DNA from: Desmodesmus armatus
Lineage: Eukaryota > Chlorophyta > Chlorophyceae > Sphaeropleales > Scenedesmaceae
Assembly: GCA_007449985.2 (NCBI GenBank)
Contig: VIIQ02000679.1
Location: 201,001 to 265,000, forward strand
Reading direction: 5' to 3'
DNA: 64,000 nucleotides
Shown in pieces: positions 11,165-20,614 of the stretch; position 1 is the first letter of the stretch, and each line of letters starts with the position of its first letter. The position numbers and the translations under genes were made by a program. The notes under the pieces were generated by a model. That model had not been told where the DNA came from and searched no databases. It was given only the letters and a program-made list of their open reading frames with translations.

Positions 11165-13741
11165 TCACTCACTCAGCTGCTGCAGCTTGTCCATCACCCC
11201 TGGCTGCCTGCTGATCTCGAAGATAGTCTGGGGGCGTTCCTTAGTCATCGACAGCAGCAGATCTAGGATCTGTTTGTTCCTCCTGGGTTCCCATCAGGGT
11301 CCAGACCCACTACCAGCATGGGTACTGCGGTTGGGGTGCTGAGGAGCTTCAGATTGAATGCCTTCTTCTTGCCAGATAGTTGTGTGGTGATGTCAGTAAA
11401 CCGCCAAGGCATCTTGCTCCCCAGAAGCCCCACCAGATCCTCCATGAAGCCGTCTTGCTGCACCAGGATTGACTCGTTGACGCGGTGACCGCTGAACACA
11501 GCGACCATCACCTGTGGCATGTTCATCCAGCTGTCTGCGTCTTGTGTGAGCCGCCACAATTTGCTGATTGCTCCGGGCTCTGCTCCAATCAGAGACCTGT
11601 TGGGCTGGCAGCCATGCGCCAAATTCTCAATGGCCCGTCCAGCGTTCATCTGCACCACGCGGTCCTCCTGCTGTAGCAGTGCCACCAACGGCCCAATAGA
11701 AGCTTGAACGGCGGGGTGCAGCTGGGCGTTACCAGCGCGCTTGTCGCGCTTGTGGGTGCGCAGCAGGCACTCTATCGCCACCGCAGCACTCCCCTTGCAC
11801 TCAGCTGATGCTGCTGGTGACTGCAGCACAGCTACAAGGCCTGAGACAATTGGCCAGCTGTCAGGGTCTGACTGGGGAGGGTAGAATGACCGCGCACAGA
11901 ACCCTCTGTCTCTGGCTAGTGCCAGGATTCCTCCCACAACTGCAGCCTGCCTTGCCCCACAACCTTCCCGCAGCAGCTGCACTAGTCTGTCAAGCACCCC
12001 AGGCTGTCCTGCGATCTGCTCACAAAAGTCAGGGCTGCACACTGCCCACAGAGCAGTCAGTGCCTCCAGTGCTGCCACCTGTGTGTCATCATCATCTGTA
12101 GCCCCAGTCAGCAGCTGAACCAGTCTCGTCAACCCGTATGGATGGGCCTGGAAAGCAGCCAGCTCTGGCTTTCTGGCCTTTGGATCGAGCTCCCTCAGCC
12201 TGCGTGCCAGCTCCCTTGCTGCAGCTGCCCTAGCAGCAGCAGGCTGTGACGGATCCATGTGGTCTGTCAGCTGCGCGATGGTCAAGGCGGGAAGGTTGGC
12301 AGTACCAGGGGAGATGGCACGCTTGTGTGCGTGCAGACACTCTATCGCTGCCGCTGCACTCCCCTTGCACTCAGCTGATGTTGATGCTGACTGCAGCACA
12401 GCCAGAAGGCCTGACACAATCGGCCAGCTGTTAGAGTCTGACTGGGGTGGGAGTAATGATGGCGGACAAAATTCTCTGTCCCTGGCTAGTGCCAGGATAC
12501 CTCCCACAGCTGCAGCCTGCTTGGCCCCACCACCTTCCCGAAGCAGCTGCACTAGTGTGTCAATGACCCCAGGCTGGTGTGCTATCTCCTCAAATAGTTC
12601 CGGGCTGCACACTGCCCACACAGCAAAGACTACCTCCAGTCCTGCCAGCTGTGTGTCATCTGATGAGTCATCGTCACCAGGGTTAGTCAGCATGCTGGCC
12701 AGCTTGGCCACCCCCTGAGGACGGACCTGCAGGGCACCTAGCGTCTTCTGCAAGCTGCCGGGGGGAAGCCTGGGCAGCCTTAGTGCCAGCTCCCTTGCTG
12801 CAGCTGCCCTGAGAATACCAGGCTGTGAGGGATCCATCGCGTCTATCAGCTTGCCAACGCTTTGGAGGGGAAGCCGTTCCATAGCCTTGACCTCTGCTGT
12901 CTGCAGCTTTCTGACGATGCTGCTGCTGGTGCTTGCCACAAGGTGCTTGTATATGGTACAGGCTCTTTGTGTGAACGCCATGGAAGCCAGGCACTTGTTA
13001 TCCTGTAGCAACATGTGTGTGACAGCACAGAACAGCCTGATCAACATCTATCTGACTATTTGGAACTAGTGACCAGGGTGGACAATGTTGTGCTGACCAA
13101 ATGCTGTGCGACAACAAGCCTTTGGTTGACAAGAGGCATCTGCATCGGTTCTTATGCCTGAGCGGCTTGAAGGTGCCAGCAGCAAAATACCCCTCCCTCC
13201 ATTTTACAAGCAAACTGGCCAAGTGCTGACATCTGGGCCAGCAAGCACATTCAGACATACAATGCATCAGCCTGCTGCGAGCACCCACCTCCTTCAGCTG
13301 CTTGGACACATCAACAGGTGCCACCTGCGGCTGCTCAGCCAACCCCAACTGTCGTGCTGACTCATTGTGCTGCTTTGTGGCAACTGTTAGCTGTGCAGTC
13401 AAACCAGCTTTGCACTGTTGCTCTGTAGGCTGACGCGCTGCTAGCAACTCCTCTGAGGTGGTAGCTGCTGTGCCCACGCGTGGGGTGTGCTGCTGCTGTG
13501 GTGGTTGGGCCTGTATCATGCTGACCTGGTTGCAACATACGGCTGGCGTTTGCTGAGCAACAGCAAGCTGTCCAGTGAGTCCTGCTGGATTCCTGTCTGC
13601 AAGCTGGCTGTCTTTTGGAGAATTGTGTTTGGCCAGCAGCTTACTGAGCAGTGCCAGCTGTGAACCGAGCTCCTGAAAAGCCATGCCATGCTGCCGCTGG
13701 TCTTGTCCGGACTGGCTCAGCTGGTTCAACAGCATTTGCAT
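11165..13741 (-). CDS. Armadillo-like repeat protein with duplicated module (ARM paralog 2), probable 3' frameshift
   Basis: Two exons: 13741 to about 13294 (ending SKQLKE, donor GTGGGT) and about 13006 downward (starting DNKCLASMAF, acceptor CTACAG), phase 0. Exon 1 is Gln/Leu-rich with coiled-coil character. The main exon holds two copies of a roughly 200-residue ARM module beginning MDPSQPG and MDPSQPA, followed by a C-terminal part shared with ARM paralog 1. The open frame stops at a TAG at 11263-11265, right after DGNPGGTNRS. In another frame the sequence continues with LDLLLSM, TIFEISRQPGVMDKLQQLSE and a TGA at 11165-11167, which matches the C-terminus of paralog 1 (LALLLSM, TIHTISRQPGVLDTLQQLS). 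A single-base frameshift near 11285, real or from assembly, is therefore likely. The start at 13741 was chosen because a TATA-like box lies about 95 bp upstream and the open frame has no earlier ATG. Confidence 0.7.
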
Positions 13742-13832
13742 GTTTTGCGTCACAGCAGCGGTTCGAGCTCGCACTGCAGCCGGGATGCAACCACCCCGGA
13801 TTCAGACGCAGAGCCCCCCATCGCTGGTGTTG

Positions 13833-13842
13833 AATATAAAGG
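13833..13842 (-). promoter_or_regulatory. TATA-like element upstream of ARM paralog 2
   Basis: On the minus strand the sequence reads CTTTATATTC. At the usual 25-35 bp spacing transcription would start near 13805, and the first ATG after that in the frame of exon 1 is the proposed start at 13741. An ATG at about 13820 opens a short frame (MGGSASES...) that would precede such a start site. The assignment is inferred from sequence only. Confidence 0.35.
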
Positions 13843-15256
13843 CGGACCTTATGTGTGAGTTAGTGATTGGAGGGAACAATTAGCTGCTGCGTGCTGGCAC
13901 ATGGTCGGTTGGCACAGATTGCGCGCGCGGTACAGTAACCCACTTTGATGTTAAGGATTAGGTTTTTTGGTCTGAGAATATTCAGCTTATACAAATTGGC
14001 TTTGATATGACAGTGCAGCCCACCCAAGCTTGACTATTGCTTGCCAGCTGCAGCACTGGTCAGATCTGTGTCTAGACCACACTTTGACAGGTGGTGGATT
14101 GCAATCAGCCAGTGGCCCTGCATGTGCTGCACCACTGAGCACTCACAACGTCTTCTTACAGCACTAAAGTGTTGGTAGCTACCTTTACAGCACTACAGGT
14201 GTTGCTGTGCTGATGGGATCTTGATCACTGTCACGCAGCTCTACCAGAAAGATGGCAGACAGTGGCTGGGGTTGGGCCTGTACAGGCATGCATGCTAGCA
14301 ACGGTTGCTGGGGCTTCAACTTGACGCAGTGTATGTGGTGAGCCACACACACAAGTGTAGCCACCTGCACGTCCGTATCGGAAGTGGTCACTGAAAACCA
14401 ACCTGCCAGCCAAAGGCAGTATTGACAGCAAAGCCGCTGGCAGCACTGGTGCAGTTGTTTTTACAACCTTGAAGCAGTGGGCCTCTCACTGTGTTGCCGT
14501 CACACGTGTTCCACCGTACGACCTAGCCAGCACTTTGCGGATCACATTGCATGTGCTGTTGTCCATCCCATAGACATGCTGCACATTGTGACTACAAACA
14601 GATGCTGGCAGCGAAGTTAATTCCATCTGTGGATGCCGCCACCTCAAATCACCACTTCATAGCCAAGCTGAGGCCCAGGAAGTGCAATGCATGCCAGGGA
14701 GCCTGCCCTTCAGTGCTTGTTGGCACATGCAAAACTATGGTCAAGCGCACACCCCAATACCGCAAAAACTTCACACCCAGCACTGGCTGAGCAACTTGGT
14801 GATGCAACCCCTATTGCAATCCCGAACAATATTACTTCAACAATGCACGGTGTAATTGGCTGCATGACATACAAACCCACTGTTATGAGTATGGTGCACG
14901 CCCAGTGCCACAGATCACAAAACTCTGGCATCTGCCTGATATGCCTGAGCAGTCGCCAGCTGCATTGCGGCAGCCATGTCAAATATTTTGAGTGTGCATG
15001 CGGCATCGCAGGCCCATCAAGCATCATATGCATGTCACAAAAGCTGCCTTACTCAGGCTGCGGTGTGTCAGGGAGTTTGCTCGGGCTTGACCCATGCCTG
15101 CTGCAGCTGCAGCAGGCACGCAACAACAGCAGTTGCGACGGCTGACACCATTCCGGTGTATGCCTGTCTGGGGAGCCTTGTCAGCCACAACCTGAGAGTC
15201 TCAGGCATACATTTCACAGTCACAGACACGGTGTCATGGATCCTTCACTTGCATGT
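13843..15256. other. Intergenic, no gene seen
   Basis: About 1.4 kb between the ARM gene and the terminal exon of the unknown secreted-protein gene, both on the minus strand. No reading frame here resembles a protein family or links by splice phase to its neighbours. It includes a short GCGCGCGC tract near 13920. Confidence 0.5.
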
Positions 15257-17852
15257 TCATGTTGCCTTGCACTTATCGGTGGTGCTTGTAAAAAAGCACT
15301 CTGCAGGACCAGTTGGGTTGGTCACAACCGCCCACACGTCGGTTGCCTTGGGCACTCGCACCACCAGGGTGGAAGCCCACAGCACAAGGGGGTTCTGGTT
15401 GCTAGGCTGGGGTCCATACACATTCAGGAACGGCTGCGCCTTGGCAGGGCTGTTGGCACGGTGAAGTGTGACCTGCACGCATGGAAGGATGTGGCATGAC
15501 GTCAGTGAGGACCTGGCAGAGCGTACGTTGAGCAAAGGCTTTCAGAAACACCAGTCTGCTGCTGCAGCAGCTGGCAGCATCGTCTGCAAACACAAGTAAC
15601 CGCATGTGTTAGCTGACGGGGGCTTTGCCGCTTGCAACGGCTTCTCATGCATGCCTGGCCCTCAACGATTGTTGTCAGCTGATGTGATCCTTGCCGTGCT
15701 GCCGCCCACAGATGGTGCAGGCTGTAATTGGCTGCCATTGTGTGGCAGATTCCACAAAGCAGATGCGTCCAAGGCCTCACGCAGGCAGGCCTGAGGGGGT
15801 TAGGCCCAGGGTTGATGCCTAAATGCCCCATGCAGACAGGGTGGTGACCAACGTACCCAGTTGCACTTACCTTGATGTTTGTTGTGTTGCGCAATGCCTT
15901 GTCAGAGATGCTGCAGTCCCTCGTCTGCTTGTCCTTGCAGACAATGTAGGCGCTGGCGTTTCCTGCCGTGTGCACCTTCGTAATGGCTTCCATCATGGAG
16001 GGAAACACCTCTGCAAGGTGAACATGCATCTGCAGCAGCAGGCAGAGGTAGCAGCGACGGCAGGAAAATGCAGGCTCCTGGTGAGATGTTCAGCATCAGC
16101 AGAAGCCGCGCTCGCACCCGCAGCACCGTGCGAGACACTTTGCAGGGATGCAGGGCATACTGGCGGACGTAAAGACTGACCATATTGGTGGCCGTCAACC
16201 CTCCTGCTCAGGGCCAATGCCTGCCGACCAAGATCAACTCCCATCGACGGCAGGTATGGTAGGTGCACTGCCACAGGGCCGTCGAATCCAAAAGTTCACA
16301 GCGCACACACTGATGCAACACAGGGCAGCCCAGCCACACCTGGCAACCCCTCTCACCTGATGCTGGCTCCTACGGCTGACTGGATTGATAGCCATGCCCC
16401 AGCCGGCGCCCTTCTGACTGCGGTCAAGGATGGCGGCTCCCTCATCCCAGATGGTCTCATGGGGGCACTGGTCTCGGTTCCAGTTCTCTATGCCGGTGCA
16501 GGGGCGCTGGGCATCAGCTGTGGGGCAGCAGGAAAAGCAAGCAGGGAAAGCAGCAAGGGGGCTGATGTGACTGAGCTGTGTCGTCAGTGGGGTTTGGGGT
16601 TTAGGGTTGCTGCCAGTGGGTTGCTGCCAGTGGGCCTGTAGGGGTGAATGCATCTGCTGCAAGGGTTCAACCCTTGTTGTGACAACAGTCTCGCACAGCA
16701 GCGTGGTTTTTGGCACAGTTGCTGGTAGCAGCTCCCGCTGCATTTTCAACCGCTCAGCAACCAAGCACCTTGTCATGCTGCTGCAGCAAACAGGCACCTC
16801 AAGTCATGTGACATGATGTTGCAGGGTGCCAGGGATGGCTACAGGCTCTGGCAGGTACAATGGTCAGCAAGACTGACCTAAATGCACAACCTCAAACCCT
16901 GCTTACCAGGACATGTGGGTTGTTGTTGATGTCCTTGTTGGTGACAAACTGCGACTTGCCAATCGCCTTGTGGCAGTGCGCAGCATACCTGCACACGTAA
17001 CACATACACATGCAGCAGGAAGCTGTCATTCACTGCTGTTGTCTACCGTCCGCTGTAAGCTCATGGTGTACCCTGCTGCCATTTAAACTTGACAGCCGAC
17101 TTGGGAATGTGCGCTTGGAGATACGTCACAACATGTGAGTCTGCTGTCAAAACACGCACGGTGCTGAACAAAACTCGTTGCAGATCCTGGGTCAAAAGGA
17201 CCAGCAAAGCCACTGCACTTACAGGTAACAGGAGCAGCAGGAGGAGCCTGTCTCTCCTGCAATCAGGGTATTTTCGATGGTATCGCAAGCCTTGCTGACA
17301 TCTTCAACACATGTGAACCTGCATGGCACAACAGGGGATTCATCAAGTTTACAGCAGCCAGTAAAGAAACCAAGCTGCTGCTGCTGCTGCTGGCACTGTT
17401 ACCACCATGCAGGCCACCTGGTGAACCTTTGAAATAGCTGGCGCTCACTCGAGATCTCAGATGCTAAGCACAGCTGGCGCTTGCTCAGATGTTAAGCAGA
17501 AGCTTCTAACCCACCTGAAGTCGCTTGCATTGAAGTACTTGGTGTTGCTGGAATATCCTGCGCTCCCCATAGCGCAGAAGAGTGTGCGTTTGAAGCCCGT
17601 TCTGAACCCAAAGCTGATGACTCGACAGTCACTGCATCCTTCCGCTGCTGCTGCCGATGCCACCAGAGCCAACAGTAATCCGGCTATCAAACACAGCCTG
17701 CAGAAGCAGTTGGCAGGGTACCCATGAGTGGTGTTGAGACTGGTGTTGCCTGCCAGGTTGGCGGCAGGGAAGGGGGGGACGGTGCCAGCCTGCAAGCCTG
17801 ACACACTAAACGCAGCACACGTTGACCAAAAGCGTATGCCATACCTTGCCAT
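15257..17852 (-). CDS. Unrecognised, probably secreted, multi-exon protein
   Basis: I do not recognise the family. Exons (minus): 17852-17515 (start tentative), 17318-17223, 17163 to about 17072-17100, 16988-16907, 16506-16357, one unresolved exon near 16230-16148, 16008-15871, and the last exon 15472-15257 ending in TGA. Most junctions are GT-AG and phase-consistent; exon 3 must end at a weaker donor to join exon 4 in frame. The N-terminal part has a strong hydrophobic stretch (LCLIAGLLLALVASAAAAEG), like a signal peptide or signal anchor, followed by Cys-containing segments (CSDCRVISFGF, TCVEDVSKACDTIENTL, SCSCYL), a central GIENWNRDQCPHETIWDEG block and a C-terminal VTLHRANSPAK to FTSTTDKCKAT. 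The even spread of Cys and N-x-S/T sites fits an extracellular or lumenal protein, which is inference. The start codon lies well before the hydrophobic stretch, so an upstream exon or a different start is possible. Confidence 0.65.
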
Positions 17853-19436
17853 TGCGCCTCTGTGCTTGTTCCCTGTCCTCCTGGAAAAGATCTGCACAGT
17901 ACTGTCAATCAGCTTGTTCACAATGATGTTGTAGAGAGATCACTATAAAAGCAATAGTTTCTACGTGTCTTACACTGCAGCTTTTTGAGGTTATAAGCAG
18001 CGAATACGATGGGACCAAAAGCTCACTCATGATCATGGATCTGTGGGAAGTGTGATGCGGGTCCAAAGGCTTGAAAAAGCGATTATCCAAGGTTCCATGC
18101 AGTTCTATGTTTGCAATCATGTGTATCATATCATCATGATTGAGTACGTTATCCATGATAAGGGCGTACTTCATGTCTACAGCATGTACATGTGTCCCCT
18201 GAGGGAGCAGCAGTGTCTGGAGGACAGGCACACAATCTCAGCCAAACAGAACTGCGGTAGGATAATAATTTGAGCAGGCTCATCTTGTGCTGCATGAGCC
18301 GGGTGGTGCACTGGCGGCGCAAAGGCACCTTTGGTGACCAATTGAGTACTCGTTGAGGATGGAAAGTTGAGGATGGAAAGTTGGTGTCTGCAGTGTGGAG
18401 CGTGGGGGTTGCGTCTGCAGCCACTTTCAGTTCACACTAGGTTTATAGTCACTTTTCCGTATGGCTGACAAGATCACCCACCAGTGAGCGTAGCATCAGT
18501 CCATCTCATGCTGTCCCATGCAGTCACCACTGAGTGGTGCACTGTTCCACAGGGTCATCATCCGGAAAATCCTGCTGGCCTTGTGTTGATCACCAGCATC
18601 TTATGAATGGCAATGAAAACGAGGGTGCATACCCCCACACATGCATGGTGGCACACGCTCATGGGAGGCCATTACACCACTTTGTTGGGTGGCACGCCAC
18701 AGTGGGGCAGCGCTGTCTGGCTCCAGCAGCTCCCACCAACCGCAGACAGCAGTTCAGCGTCAATATGCTTTTCGAAAAGGCAGGCACAGCCTCAGAAGGA
18801 CAACTCCAGCAACCAAACCACAGTGACAAGACAGTGCAAGCAGACTGACCAGTGACCAAATGACAAAGACAGCAGGACAACATACACAGAGCTTTCATGC
18901 ATGCCTTGCACGATCGTGCAATGGTACAAATGACTGTGCAGCACTGAGCACACCAAAACATGCAATGATTGTGATAGACAGTAGACGTAAGGCACCCCTG
19001 AGAGAAAATGAGCCAAGCAGTGCATATACTATGATACATGTGCTACTGTGCCCCATTCACCGATGAATGGCGGGCCGTCAGCATCACACCCTCTGTCCCT
19101 GCATCAGCACAGTCACTGCCTGGCACCCCTGCATCAGCCATGTCTCTATCTCTACAAGCAGCTCACATCGGAAGCTCATAACCTGACATATCCCACATTG
19201 CCGGCCTGCCAACTGTCAGTGACAAGTTCGCCATCAGCAGCCCAGGTGCCCAAGGGGGTTGATCATCAACTGCACAACAGCTCTCTTTGTCTCTCAGCAA
19301 ACCTCACAGACCAGCCTACCCCTATGCAATCGCTAGACAAGAGTTATCCTCACAAGCCGCTGGCAGCGACAGCTGTGACCTGATCAATCAGCAGCAGGCC
19401 AACCAGCGGCCAAGACGTGCCCTTCAGCCTGTTGCT
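17853..19436. other. Intergenic, no gene seen
   Basis: Between the unknown secreted-protein gene and the 3' end of the small mitochondrial-like gene, both on the minus strand. It includes a tandem GAGGATGGAAAGTT duplication near 18355-18382. No coding segment can be supported. Confidence 0.5.
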
Positions 19437-20391
19437 TCAGTCTGTGGGGGGTGGGCGCCTGGCAGCAGCAGGGTCTGTGATGGAGCCACGGGGCCAGTCC
19501 TGGGCAGTTGTGCGGGGGAGCTTCATGTCTGAGCTGGTGCGGAGATCTGCGGCACAGACAGAGAAGGACGCAACATACGTATGAGTATACTCACTAGCTG
19601 AGCTACAGTTCATGACACTGGCAGTGCCCTAAGGTTCTACTAAACCGGTGACTGAGCGGTGCTCGGGAGAGACACGTACAAGCAGCAACTTGCCAAGCCG
19701 GGCACATGCAAGTGGCGGCCAAACGCATGTGACACACATAGTACGGTACAGCCACATGGGTAGCCATGACTAACTCCAGTTTGGCACACATTGTCTGGCA
19801 CTGCCAGCAGGCGGCCTTGCATATCGTATGCATGGCATGCCATGCTGAGCCTAGTTGGTTGGCCACTCACGGATGTTCTGGTGGCGTGCCATGTCAGCCA
19901 CAACCCTCTTGTGGTCTCCTTGGACCGCTGCCAGCACCAAGTCGATGATGTCCCCCATGATGTAGAAGCTAATGCCCGATGGTGGCATCACAGGGCCATG
20001 GTCTGGATTGGGCACCGTGGCACCTGAAGCCACAAAGCCGCCAGCAGCCACCCTGCAACACAGGTACATGGCCATGGTTGCGCATGCAGCACAGGCACAG
20101 GTCACAGGAAGTTTGAAAGCGCTAGGAGCAGCAGAGATCGATCTGCAATTGTTCCTGCAGCAGAATTGACAGCATGCGCAGACCATACCTGGCCTCAACC
20201 CTGTCTCCAGCGCTGGTTGCAGCACCCTCGGCTCCCTTCATGAAGTCATGCATGGACGCAGCAGCAGCATCTCCCATCCTTCCAGCTGTGTCAAAGGTAT
20301 CGTTGTTGAGTCTGACATCAGACAGCAGCCTCACATTGGCTGTGTGCCTTGCAGCACCTGCCCTGATACAGTTGCGACTGATCAGCAGCAT
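19437..20391 (-). CDS. Small unknown protein with mitochondrial-type N-terminus
   Basis: Three exons (minus): 20391-20189, 20052-19871 and 19546-19437, all GT-AG with phases 2 then 1 that fit exactly, giving 164 residues ending RRPPPTD before TGA at 19439-19437. The N-terminus (MLLISRNCIRAGAAR...) is rich in Arg, Ala and Ser and lacks acidic residues, as in mitochondrial targeting peptides. The middle has Ala/Gly-rich amphipathic stretches (GRMGDAAAASMHDFMKG), then DHGPVMPPSGISFYIMGDIIDLVLAAVQGDHKRVVADMARHQN. I do not recognise a family. It is divergent from the short-chain dehydrogenase gene, with start codons 223 bp apart, so both probably share a bidirectional promoter. The structure is well supported; function is unknown. 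Confidence 0.75.
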
Positions 20392-20614
20392 CTTGAACGA
20401 AGTGCAGGGCTACTTACGACAAGATGAAAATTCAAACCATTTCTGCACGGAAGCATTGTTCTGCAGTGCTTGACCCTATCCCAACAACCGGTCCATCCGC
20501 GTCATCATGGCGAAGATGAGTCAGCGCAGGTCGAAATGAAGAGCAGAGCTCAAGCAGCGAACGAGTTTACATATTTGTACTTGAATCACCCCAGTCCTTT
20601 CAAAGAGCAACAAG
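20392..20614. promoter_or_regulatory. Candidate bidirectional promoter
   Basis: The 223 bp between the divergent start codons at 20391 (minus) and 20615 (plus) must carry both 5' leaders and promoters, unless transcripts begin inside the neighbouring gene. I see no clear TATA box. The assignment rests only on gene arrangement. Confidence 0.5.

Noticed and set aside
13775..13822. Upstream start MGGSASESGVVASRL for ARM paralog 2
   Set aside because: It is in a different frame from exon 1, stops after about 23 codons, and lies too close to the TATA-like box to be in the transcript.
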